Origin: Roseovarius sp. MMSF_3359
GTDB lineage: Bacteria > Pseudomonadota > Alphaproteobacteria > Rhodobacterales > Rhodobacteraceae
NCBI RefSeq assembly: GCF_030733385.1
Contig: NZ_JASHJC010000003.1
Location: forward strand, 62,001-126,000
DNA length: 64,000 bases
Direction of reading: 5' to 3'
The first letter of the stretch is position 1; each line of letters starts with the position of its first letter. Shown in pieces: positions 1-7,180 of the stretch. The position numbers were made by a program, and so were the translations under genes. The notes beneath the pieces are model-generated. The model was not told where the DNA came from and made no database searches. It saw nothing but the letters and a program-made list of their open reading frames with translations.

Positions 1-811
1 ACCCATCCCCCTCGAACTGACCCAGCGATGTGGGCGGCACCTCGACCATCAGGTCGATCCCACCGGCCAGCATCTCGGCCACGCGGGTATTGGCGTCGGT
101 GATCGGACGGAAGACAACCGCCTCGGTCCCCGCAGCCTCGCCCCAATACCCATCATTGCGTTCAACCACAACTGCCTCGTTCGACCGCCACTCGGCAAAC
201 TTGAACGGGCCGGTGCCCACCGGATTGCGGCCGAATTCCTTGCCATTCGCCTCAACCGCAGCGGGCGAGACGATCAGCCCCGTGGGATAGGCCAGGTTCG
301 ACAGGAACGGCGCATAGGGCGCGTTGAGGGTGAATTTCACCGTCATGTCATCGACCACTTCGGTCGATTGCACCGCCCCGAAGAAGAAGGACAGCGGGAA
401 GGGGCCGGTATCGTGATAGGGGTGATTCTCGTCCAGCATCCGGTCGAAATTGAACTTCACCGCCGCGGCATTGAACGGCGTGCCGTCATGGAAACTGACA
501 CCCTCGCGCAGGGTGAAGGTGTATTCGGTGCCATCCTCGCTGATCGACCAATCGGTGGCCAGTGACGGCTCAACCTCCAGCGTGCCGGATTTGTACCGGG
601 TCAACCCCTCGTAAACATTCACCAGAATCCGGAAATCGTTGACGGCGGTCACCGCCGCGGGATCGAGCGATTTCGGCTCGGCAATCTGGCCGACGATCAG
701 CACGCCGGGCGGGGTCTGCGCCACGGCAGGAGACACGACGGTACCAATGGCCAGCACCGCACCTGCGGTTACAGCCATCACACCCCGGCGGGTCCAGGTC
801 ATGAGTGTCAT
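1..811 (-). CDS. ABC transporter substrate-binding protein, family 5 (peptide/dipeptide type), 3' end outside window
   Basis: The reading frame opens with ATG at 811 behind a GGGAG ribosome site and runs off the left edge, giving about 270 residues without a stop. It begins with an Arg-Arg pair and a hydrophobic stretch ending Ala-Val-Ala-Gln, a secretion signal with a twin-arginine flavour. The mature part shows the family 5 binding-protein pattern 'EPKSLDPAAVT', then 'LREGVSFHDGTPFNAAAVKF' and 'NPVGTGPFKF'. Such proteins deliver peptides, opines or other small solutes to DppBC-type permeases. The rest of the transporter would lie to the left. It diverges from the DUF1028/M20 pair, so the ligand may be an amide or peptide cleaved by the M20 enzyme (inference). 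The substrate cannot be read from sequence. Confidence 0.9.
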   Translation of the reverse strand, partial: MTLMTWTRRGVMAVTAGAVLAIGTVVSPAVAQTPPGVLIVGQIAEPKSLDPAAVTAVNDFRILVNVYEGLTRYKSGTLEVEPSLATDWSISEDGTEYTFTLREGVSFHDGTPFNAAAVKFNFDRMLDENHPYHDTGPFPLSFFFGAVQSTEVVDDMTVKFTLNAPYAPFLSNLAYPTGLIVSPAAVEANGKEFGRNPVGTGPFKFAEWRSNEAVVVERNDGYWGEAAGTEAVVFRPITDANTRVAEMLAGGIDLMVEVPPTSLGQFEGDG

Positions 812-840
812 TTTCTTAACTCCCTGTTGAAATCTCACCT

Positions 841-887
841 CTATTTATCATGATAAATTGCAATCGTCAAATTATCATGATAAATAG
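841..887. promoter_or_regulatory. Twin-palindrome operator between divergent genes
   Basis: Two copies of the perfect palindrome TTATCATGATAA are centred about 27 bases apart (850/851 and 877/878). The first extends to 16 bases (ATTTATCATGATAAAT, 843-858). The arms 841-856 and 872-887 are also exact inverted repeats of each other. The site sits 30 bases before the binding-protein start at 811 and 24 before the DUF1028 start at 911, so a bound dimeric repressor could control both directions. The regulator is not in the window; a MarR- or GntR-type protein is a guess from the symmetry. Confidence 0.75.
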
Positions 888-910
888 AGAAAACCCAGCT
901 AAGGTGAAAC

Positions 911-1576
911 ATGACATTTTCGATTCTTGCACATGATCCGGAAACCGGCGCCATTGGCGGCGCCGCGGCGACGGGGTCTCTTTGCGTGGGTGGTTGGGTG
1001 CTGCGCGGTGATCTTGACGCGGGCATGTCCGCCAGCCAGGGCGCGGCGCCATCAACCTTCTGGGGCGAGGATGTTCTGGCCGCAATGCGCGATGGGAAAG
1101 ACGCGGTGCAGGCGGTGGACGCCGTTACGGCCCCCGACGAAGGACGGGATCACCGTCAATTGGCCGCGCTGGACCTGAACGGGCAAACCGCTGCCTTCAC
1201 CGGTGCCTCGAATGAGCCGGAAAAAGGCAGCCGGCGTTTTCGGTTCGGGATCGTCTCCGGCAACATGTTGACCCAAGCGAGCGTCCTCGATGCGATGGTG
1301 GACGGCTTTGAAACGGCGCAAGGTGATTTCGATCACCGCCTGCTCGCCGCCTTGCAGGCAGCGGCGCTTGAGGGCGGCGACTTTCGGGGCCTCCTGTCCG
1401 CGGCTTTGCTTGTGCTGCACCCGGACAAACCGCCCCTGACCCTGCGGATCGACCATCATCCCGACGACCCGGTAGGCGCCCTTGCCGCCCTGCACAAAAC
1501 CGCGACCTCCGGCGCTTATGCCAAGTGGGCTGAACAGGTGCCCGTTCTGAACGACAGGGAGCGTGTCCTTGATTGA
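911..1576 (+). CDS. DUF1028 domain protein (Ntn-hydrolase-like)
   Basis: This 221-residue protein is the usual length for DUF1028. It begins with the family signature 'TFSILAHDPETGAIGGAAAT', followed by 'MSASQGAAPSTFWGEDVL'. The family has an Ntn-hydrolase-like fold and no firmly established reaction; it often sits beside amidohydrolases and peptide transporters. The start follows an AAGGTGA site. The 3' end overlaps the next gene, an M20 amidohydrolase, so the two are probably translated together. Together with the divergent peptide-type binding protein, this suggests use of an amide- or carbamoyl-containing compound. That is inference; the family assignment is secure. Confidence 0.88.
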   Translation: MTFSILAHDPETGAIGGAAATGSLCVGGWVLRGDLDAGMSASQGAAPSTFWGEDVLAAMRDGKDAVQAVDAVTAPDEGRDHRQLAALDLNGQTAAFTGASNEPEKGSRRFRFGIVSGNMLTQASVLDAMVDGFETAQGDFDHRLLAALQAAALEGGDFRGLLSAALLVLHPDKPPLTLRIDHHPDDPVGALAALHKTATSGAYAKWAEQVPVLNDRERVLD

Positions 1577-2810
1577 CTGGGGTCAACGGGCCGAGGCGCT
1601 GCTGCAGGAGCTTGCCGCGTGCTCTGAGCCGGGGCCAGGCGTCACGCGCTTGCCTTTTACGCCCGAACACCGGGCTGCCCTTGAAGTGTTGCAAGAGGCG
1701 ATGCGACGGGCGGATCTGACGGTATCCGTCGATGCCGCCGGCACACTCATCGGACGGCGTGAAGGGCCGCCGGGCAGCAAGACCTTCCTTCTTGGGTCAC
1801 ATCAGGATTCGGTACGCGAAGGCGGGGCCTATGACGGGATCATGGGGGTGGTGCTGCCGCTGCTGGCGCTGGAAAAGCTGCGCGCCGAAGGCGTGGACCT
1901 GCCCTTTGCCGTCGAAATACTGGCTTTCGCCGATGAGGAAGGCGTGCGCTTTCCGACCGCCCTGATTGGATCGCGCGCACTGGCAGGCACGTTCGACCGG
2001 GACGTTCTGGACATGCGCGATGGCGACGGGAACCCCTTGCGGGACGCGATGACAACCTTCGGGCTGGCACCGGATCGGATCGGCACGCTGGCGCGCAACC
2101 CGGATGAGGTGATCGGCTTTCTTGAAACCCATATCGAACAAGGGCCCTACCTTGAACGCGAAGGGGAAGCAATTGGCGTTGTTACCGCGATCTGCGGCAT
2201 TGAACGCCACCAGATCGAGGTGACCGGCGAGACCGGGCATGCCGGCACCCTGCCCATGAAGGGGCGGCGGGATGCGCTTGTCGGCGCCGCGGCGATCGTC
2301 TCGGAAGTTGACAGGCTGGGCCAGCAGACCACCGATCTGCGCGCCACCGTCGGCGCCCTCACCGTCGAGCCCAACGTCGTCAACGCAGTACCTCGCGCTG
2401 TCCGGCTGACCGCCGAGTTTCGCTCCCCTGACGACGATATCCGCCGCAAGGCAGGGGATGGACTGCACAGCTTTGTCCAGGAACTGGCGCGGCAGCGCAG
2501 CCTGACGATCGAGGCTACCCGAACCTACGCGCAGGACGCGCAACCCTGCAGCGCCGAACTGTCCCACTGCCTCATGACCGCGGCGAAAGCAACCGGCGCA
2601 CGCGGGCTGACCCTACCCTCAGGCGCGACCCATGACGCCTCGGCGATGGCGGATCTTTGCCCGATCGCGATGCTGTTTGTCCGGTGTCGCGACGGCGTCA
2701 GCCACAAGCCCGAGGAGTTCGCCGCACCCGCGGATATGGGCGCGGCCATCGTCGCGATTTCGCATTTCCTGATGGCGGTCGGGCAGCAGCCCGAGACCTA
2801 TGGCGTCTGA
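1569..2810 (+). CDS. M20 family hydantoinase/carbamoylase-type amidohydrolase
   Basis: The protein of about 413 residues is a metal-dependent M20 peptidase-fold hydrolase of the allantoate amidohydrolase / N-carbamoyl-L-amino-acid hydrolase group. Visible motifs are the metal site 'GSHQDSVREGGAYDG', the catalytic 'FADEEGVRF', 'THIEQGPYLE', the dimerisation-domain 'GHAGTLPM' and the C-terminal 'SGATHDASAMA'. It would release an amino acid or ureido compound by cleaving a carbamoyl or amide group in the cytoplasm. I chose TTG at 1569 because AGGGAG at 1556-1561 is 7 bases upstream; an in-frame GTG at 1563 is only one base from that site. It overlaps the end of the DUF1028 gene. The exact substrate is not predictable. 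Confidence 0.88.
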   Translation: MIDWGQRAEALLQELAACSEPGPGVTRLPFTPEHRAALEVLQEAMRRADLTVSVDAAGTLIGRREGPPGSKTFLLGSHQDSVREGGAYDGIMGVVLPLLALEKLRAEGVDLPFAVEILAFADEEGVRFPTALIGSRALAGTFDRDVLDMRDGDGNPLRDAMTTFGLAPDRIGTLARNPDEVIGFLETHIEQGPYLEREGEAIGVVTAICGIERHQIEVTGETGHAGTLPMKGRRDALVGAAAIVSEVDRLGQQTTDLRATVGALTVEPNVVNAVPRAVRLTAEFRSPDDDIRRKAGDGLHSFVQELARQRSLTIEATRTYAQDAQPCSAELSHCLMTAAKATGARGLTLPSGATHDASAMADLCPIAMLFVRCRDGVSHKPEEFAAPADMGAAIVAISHFLMAVGQQPETYGV

Positions 2811-2891
2811 CGGAAAACCTGAGATATCATGCATCGCTTAACGCGTTGAAATCTTTGATTTCAGGCAGTTCTAAGTGATTCAAGTTTTTCG

Positions 2892-2915
2892 CATGACGCA
2901 TTACATGACGCATTA
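2892..2915. repeat. Perfect 12-base tandem duplication at a gene end
   Basis: CATGACGCATTA occurs twice head to tail (2892-2903 and 2904-2915). The stop codon of the leftward binding-protein gene lies in the right-hand copy. It looks like a simple slippage duplication. Confidence 0.8.
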
Positions 2916-4214
2916 GCCGTCCACCGTGCGCGCGCGTAGCTCCGGCCCCGCGTCGGCGCGACCCAGCCGCTGCTCCCACATCTGGCCCAGATCCTGCATC
3001 TCCGCCTTCAAGAGATCGCTATGGGCACCGAGCCAATCGGGGATCGACCCGAATTCGACGATCCGTGCCTTACCATCCTGTACCGTCACGACCGGCCATT
3101 CCCCCACAAGGGCGTTGTCGATACCAAAGACATCCTCTCCCCACCATGCCGCGGGACCGAAGGCGTGGGTCACATGGCCAAGCTGCTTCATCGCCGCCAG
3201 AACCGACACCGGATTGACCGACCCGGCCTTTTCCACGGCGGCATGCCAGATATCGAGTATCGCGGCATATTCCCAACTCACCGCGCTCCAGCTTCCGGGG
3301 AAGCGGTTGTTGTATTCCTCATAGAAAACATTGGGTTGATTGAAGAAAAACGCCTTCTCCCTAAGCGCGGGATCGTCGAAATCGGGGAATTGAAACACCA
3401 CCCCTTCCATGAAATCGCGGCTAGTTTTTCCAACCAGCGCGTCATAGTGGTCCAATGTACAGGACAGGATCTGTCCGTCGTAGCCCTGCGCGAAAGCATA
3501 CTCGGTCATCGCATGGACCATGGGCGTGTAGCTGGTACACCAGCACAGGATGTCCGGATTGGCATCCAGCATCGGTTGCACGATCCCGACCACGTCGCCC
3601 CCTTCGGCGGGGTATTGCACCTCGTGCGCGACCCCGATCCCCGCAGCCTTGAACGCCGCACGATACGTGGCCAGTGACGGCAGGCCCATCCCGTCGGTCT
3701 GGGTACACATGGCAACGGTTTTCAGATCGGGCCGCGCTCGCGCAAGCCAATCGACACCTGTCACCACATAGATCGGATGCACCTCGCTTGGCGCGATCAG
3801 GTAAGGTGTGTCGGGGCTCAGATCGCTCGGCAGCAGGGTCGAGGTCAGGATGCGCCGCTCCCCCAGGAAATCCGCCACCGCCGCGAAACTGTCACCGCCC
3901 AGCATCATCATCAGCTTGATGTCATGGTCCTGCACCAACTGCATCGCGCCATCGCGGGCGGCCACCGGATCATCGCCACAATCATAGGCATGGATTCGGA
4001 TCGGATAACGGCGCCCACCGATCAGGAGCCCCCCTGCCCTGTTGAGCCAGCTTTCCCAGATTCGGCAGCCATGCAACCCCGGCAAACCCCAGGATTCGAC
4101 CTGCCCGCTCAGGGGCGCGAGGAAGCCGATATCGACCGTTTTGGCCATTCCAACCGACAGCCGGGGCATCGCGCCGGAGATCGCCAATCGCTGTGCAAAG
4201 CTCGATGTTTCCAT
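2913..4214 (-). CDS. Type I periplasmic-binding-fold protein (urea/amide/branched-chain type) without a signal peptide
   Basis: The 433-residue protein has the Leu/Ile/Val-binding fold of the UrtA/FmdD/AmiC type: 'VDIGFLAPLSGQVESWG' at residues 28-44, then 'INRAGG'-like and 'DDPVAA' segments, and alternating lobes to the C-terminus. The ATG at 4214 is preceded by GGTG and by an in-frame stop at 4236-4238, so no upstream extension exists. The N-terminus 'METSSFAQRLAISGAMPRLS' has no hydrophobic leader. The protein may therefore be cytoplasmic, as AmiC is, and act as a ligand sensor rather than a transport component (inference). No permease or ATPase adjoins it. It diverges from tmm across a shared regulatory region. 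Confidence 0.8.
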   Translation of the reverse strand: METSSFAQRLAISGAMPRLSVGMAKTVDIGFLAPLSGQVESWGLPGLHGCRIWESWLNRAGGLLIGGRRYPIRIHAYDCGDDPVAARDGAMQLVQDHDIKLMMMLGGDSFAAVADFLGERRILTSTLLPSDLSPDTPYLIAPSEVHPIYVVTGVDWLARARPDLKTVAMCTQTDGMGLPSLATYRAAFKAAGIGVAHEVQYPAEGGDVVGIVQPMLDANPDILCWCTSYTPMVHAMTEYAFAQGYDGQILSCTLDHYDALVGKTSRDFMEGVVFQFPDFDDPALREKAFFFNQPNVFYEEYNNRFPGSWSAVSWEYAAILDIWHAAVEKAGSVNPVSVLAAMKQLGHVTHAFGPAAWWGEDVFGIDNALVGEWPVVTVQDGKARIVEFGSIPDWLGAHSDLLKAEMQDLGQMWEQRLGRADAGPELRARTVDG

Positions 4215-4287
4215 GATTTCTTCTACACCTTTCGTTCAAACGCCCCAACCGCAGCACGCCCAATTTCACCCGGTTCTGTAATTTTTG

Positions 4288-4317
4288 TTGACATATTGGT
4301 CCAGTATTTGGCTTATT
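4288..4317 (+). promoter_or_regulatory. Candidate sigma-70 promoter for tmm
   Basis: A perfect TTGACA (4288-4293) is followed after about 18 bases by an AT-rich CTTATT/TATTAA element at 4312-4319. This lies about 65 bases before the tmm start. The -10 match is imperfect, so this is a candidate only. Confidence 0.5.
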
Positions 4318-4322
4318 AAAAG

Positions 4323-4355
4323 GAACCAAAAGAACCAAAGCAAGAATTTTGGTTC
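4323..4355. promoter_or_regulatory. GAACCAAA half-site cluster (operator candidate) upstream of tmm
   Basis: GAACCAAAA (4323-4331) and GAACCAAAG (4332-4340) are direct repeats. TTTTGGTTC (4347-4355) is the exact reverse complement of the first. A further near copy, TTGGTCC (4296-4302), falls inside the promoter spacer. The cluster lies just downstream of the candidate -10 element and 27 bases before the tmm start, a position suited to repression. It could also affect the divergent binding-protein gene. Confidence 0.6.
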
Positions 4356-4381
4356 ATACCAATCCAGGGAGATCAGAAAAT

Positions 4382-5725
4382 ATGACCAAGAAACGCGTTG
4401 CCATCATCGGAGCCGGGCCGTCCGGCCTCGCGCAGCTCAGGGCATTCCAGTCCGCCGCCAAGAAGGGCGAGGAGATCCCCGATATCGTCTGCTATGAGAA
4501 GCAGTCCGATTGGGGCGGCCTGTGGAACTATACCTGGCGCACCGGGGTCGATGAGGATGGCGAGCCCTGCCACTGCTCCATGTATCGCTATCTTTGGTCG
4601 AACGGTCCCAAGGAGGGGCTGGAATTCGCCGATTACACCTTTGACGAACATTTCGGCAAAGAGATCGCCAGCTATCCACCGCGCGCGGTCCTCTTCGACT
4701 ATATCAAGGGCCGGGTCGAAAAGGCCGGTGTGCGCGACTGGATCCGTTTCAACAACGTGGTGCGCGACGTGCGGTTTGACGAGACCACAGGCAAGTTCAC
4801 GATCCGCGCCCGCGACAGCAAGGCCGACAGCGAAACCAACGAGGAATTCGATCATGTGATCGTCGCCTCGGGCCATTTCTCGACCCCCAATGTGCCCTTC
4901 TATCCCGGCTTCGAGTCCTTCAACGGCCGCATTCTGCATGCCCATGATTTCCGCGACGCCCGGGAATTCACGGGCAAGGATATCCTGATCCTCGGCACGT
5001 CATATTCCGCCGAAGACATTGGCAGCCAGTGCTGGAAATACGGCTGCAACTCGATCACCGTCGCCCACCGCACCGCGCCGATGGGCTATGGCTGGCCCGA
5101 CAACTGGCAGGAAGTTCCCGCGCTGGTCAAGGTCGAGGGCCGGACCGCTCATTTCAAGGATGGCACCAGCAAGGATGTCGATGCGATCATCCTCTGCACC
5201 GGATACAAGCACCATTTCAATTTCCTGCCCGATGATCTGCGCCTCAAGACTGCCAACCGCCTGGCCGCAGCGGACCTCTACAAGGGCGTCGTGTGGAACA
5301 AGAACCCCAAGATGTTCTACCTCGGTATGCAGGATCAGTGGTACACGTTCAACATGTTCGACGCGCAGGCCTGGTGGGTGCGTGACCAGATCATGGGCAA
5401 GATCGCCCTGCCCGACGCCGCCGCAATGGCCGCCGACCCGAAAGCGCGGGAAGAGGCCGAGGATGCATTGGAAGACGACTACGCCTGCATCGCCTATCAA
5501 GGTGCCTATGTGCAGGAGTTGATCGACGAGACCGATTACCCGAGCTTCGATGTCGAAGCCGCGAACCAGGCCTTCTACGCATGGAAGAAACACAAGAAGA
5601 AGGGCATCATGGAGTTCCGCAACCACGGATATACCTCGCCCATGACCGGCAAGAAGGCCCCGCCGCATCATACGCCATGGAAAGATGCGCTGGACGACAG
5701 CCTGGAATCCTACCTGCAGACGTGA
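4382..5725 (+). CDS. tmm: Trimethylamine monooxygenase (flavin-containing monooxygenase)
   Basis: This 447-residue flavoprotein oxidises trimethylamine to trimethylamine N-oxide with NADPH and O2. It carries the FAD motif GAGPSG (residues 10-15), the FMO-identifying motif '[11 protein letters not shown]' around residues 180-190 and an NADPH-binding 'LGTSYSAED' near 205. The overall sequence matches what I know of bacterial Tmm from marine Roseobacter strains. ATG at 4382 is preferred because AGGGAG lies upstream; an earlier in-frame start at 4349 lacks such a site. The usual partners (trimethylamine N-oxide demethylase, TmoXWV transporter) are absent from this window. A strong terminator follows. 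Confidence 0.92.
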   Translation: MTKKRVAIIGAGPSGLAQLRAFQSAAKKGEEIPDIVCYEKQSDWGGLWNYTWRTGVDEDGEPCHCSMYRYLWSNGPKEGLEFADYTFDEHFGKEIASYPPRAVLFDYIKGRVEKAGVRDWIRFNNVVRDVRFDETTGKFTIRARDSKADSETNEEFDHVIVASGHFSTPNVPFYPGFESFNGRILHAHDFRDAREFTGKDILILGTSYSAEDIGSQCWKYGCNSITVAHRTAPMGYGWPDNWQEVPALVKVEGRTAHFKDGTSKDVDAIILCTGYKHHFNFLPDDLRLKTANRLAAADLYKGVVWNKNPKMFYLGMQDQWYTFNMFDAQAWWVRDQIMGKIALPDAAAMAADPKAREEAEDALEDDYACIAYQGAYVQELIDETDYPSFDVEAANQAFYAWKKHKKKGIMEFRNHGYTSPMTGKKAPPHHTPWKDALDDSLESYLQT

Positions 5726-5790
5726 CGCGGACATCCCTGTCTGCACCCCTCATCCCGGCCGTATCTCCCCTTGGGCCGGGATGAACAAAA

Positions 5791-5827
5791 AAGGCCCCAA
5801 TGCGACAGCACGGGGCCTTGGTTTTTT
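5791..5827. terminator. Bidirectional rho-independent terminator between tmm and a small peptide gene
   Basis: The stem AAGGCCCC (5791-5798) pairs with GGGGCCTT (5812-5819) and is followed by six T (5822-5827). An A-run at 5786-5792 supplies the T tract for leftward transcripts. A second perfect 10-base inverted repeat (5751-5760 with 5774-5783) lies just upstream on the tmm side. Confidence 0.85.
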
Positions 5828-5843
5828 GCTGACGCTAGTTTTC

Positions 5844-5927
5844 TCAGACGAGCGCGACCATCAGCGCCGGCAGGCCCAGCATGCCGCCGATGATCAGGGC
5901 AGACGCCGTTTTCAGACCTTTGAACAT
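5844..5927 (-). CDS. 27-residue hydrophobic peptide
   Basis: A 28-codon frame begins with ATG at 5927, preceded by a near-ideal ACGGAGGAAAC ribosome site, and ends at TGA 5844-5846. The product opens 'MFKGLKTASALIIGG' and continues as an uninterrupted hydrophobic helix, so it should be a single-pass membrane peptide. It ends just before a terminator that is functional in its direction. The strong ribosome site, sensible composition and terminator argue for a real gene. I do not recognise its family. It is short enough to be missed by standard annotation. Confidence 0.6.
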   Translation of the reverse strand: MFKGLKTASALIIGGMLGLPALMVALV

Positions 5928-6755
5928 TTGTTTCCTCCGTTGGATGACAAGCTTGTAAGGAAGGAATTAGGCTGATCGCCGGTCGCGACATGTGACAGCC
6001 GGTCGCACATCGTCTTCGAGGTCAGTTGGAAACCAAGTTGCGTCCGGGAAGACCAAGCGGAATTTCCATTTCACCCTTCCCTTCACGGATCGTCAGTCGA
6101 CAGCGTTAGCTCCTAATCCGTGACTAAGTCGATAAGCAAAGAAAGGCGGTCTTGTCCTCACTCCAAGCATTCTGCCTTGGACTGTCCAACTTCTAACGTC
6201 CGAGGTCAGCATTGGGCCCATTGCGGACGTTCGAGTTCGAACCCCGCGCGGAAACGAGGGCGAAGCCTGCCGCGCATTGCTGAGTGAATACATCACATGT
6301 CCGTTGCGAGCCCAAGGCGGACGCCTGCTTGCTGAGTCCAAAGCCGCGCGATGGCCAGACCGCGGGATGGCGATCAACCGTCGTCAAACACGCTTTATCG
6401 TTGCCAAGTCCGAAAAACCTCTGATCGGTGCGTACCCTCACCAAATCGCCAGCCCTTGCGGGCGGTCTGGCGATCGCGCGGCGGCCTACGGCCTTGATTC
6501 CGCGCGGGAGGTGAAAGTCGAACGGCAGCTTTGTCCGCTTACCAGACCTTAAGCGCCCGAAACAGCCACTTTCACCCGAAGCTTTTCGTCGGATGACCGC
6601 TTTTAACCCATTGCGTACAGCGAATGCGATCAAAAAACATCGAAGGTTGGACGTTCAAACAGCGTAATTTAAGGGCCTTTCTGTCCATTCATGCTTCGCT
6701 TATCATGGCTGTGTTTTGAAACTGAAACCCCAGCAACGATGGATCGAAATCCCTG
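5928..6755. other. Gene-poor stretch of about 830 bases with repeat fragments
   Basis: No reading frame here has convincing codon use or a ribosome site. The stretch contains the REP-like element at 6448-6506 and several short palindromic pieces, such as the inverted 'GTTCGAGTTCGAAC' at 6229-6242. The open frames that cross it (for example leftward 6193-6633) pass through the repeat and are likely spurious. It looks like accumulated intergenic repeat debris next to a lower-GC gene. Confidence 0.6.
6448..6506 (+). repeat. REP-like dispersed palindromic element, copy 1
   Basis: This 59-base element recurs in inverted orientation at 25857-25915 with only about three mismatches by eye. It contains two imperfect hairpins: a GCCAG...CTGGC arm pair, and CGCGCGG...CCGCGCG enclosing a GGCC-N3-GGCC core. 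Both copies are extragenic. The size, palindromes and location resemble REP-type elements. The family is not one I can name. Confidence 0.7.
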
Positions 6756-7067
6756 ATGGCTATCCCAAGAAAAGGAACTCGCAAGGTTACAGTTGGAGGT
6801 GAGGACTGTCACTGGTTAGTGAGGAGAAAGGCCACCTATTCCCAAACTGACTATGGATCCGGCAGAATCAACGTTGCGATTGAACACGCTACAGAACAAA
6901 GCGCTACCTTACACATCGAAACTGACCGTCAACACCCTAATGACTGGGGTACTATCAAGGTTGAGCCCGTTACGCCTAGCGATGTTTGCCGGTGGATTTC
7001 AATTGCAGTCCAGAAAGGATGGAAACCAAAGGTTGCAGGACCAACGTATAGAATTAGCGAAGAGTAA
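6756..7067 (+). CDS. Small conserved hypothetical protein, foreign base composition
   Basis: The 103-residue product begins 'MAIPRKGTRKVTVGGEDCHW', continues with a Tyr/Ser/Gln segment and ends 'WKPKVAGPTYRISEE'. This arrangement resembles a small uncharacterised family I have seen scattered in bacteria. The gene is visibly lower in GC than its neighbours and uses codons such as AGA, GGA and TTA that they avoid. No strong ribosome site precedes the ATG. It sits in a repeat-rich gap, which fits recent horizontal acquisition. No transmembrane segment or catalytic motif is apparent. Confidence 0.6.
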   Translation: MAIPRKGTRKVTVGGEDCHWLVRRKATYSQTDYGSGRINVAIEHATEQSATLHIETDRQHPNDWGTIKVEPVTPSDVCRWISIAVQKGWKPKVAGPTYRISEE

Positions 7068-7180
7068 TTCTGTCAGCACCCGTGCGCAGATCTGAATTAC
7101 TTTGACGATAGTTGATATCAATCGGGGCGATCAGACTAGCGAAGTGCGAGCGACAGCTCTGTCCACAACGCGACCCTTCA

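Noticed and set aside
5751..5783. Perfect 10-base inverted repeat just after tmm as an independent terminator
   Set aside because: It lacks a T tract of its own; the functional terminator is the adjacent 5791-5827 hairpin. It may be a helper or mRNA-stability structure.
6225..6245. tRNA-like T-loop sequence (TTCGAGTTCGAACCCC)
   Set aside because: No matching acceptor, D or anticodon arms could be built on either strand.
6193..6633. Minus-strand and plus-strand frames crossing 6193-6633
   Set aside because: They translate through the REP-like element, and the same peptide pieces reappear at 25757-26023 for the same reason. No ribosome site is present.
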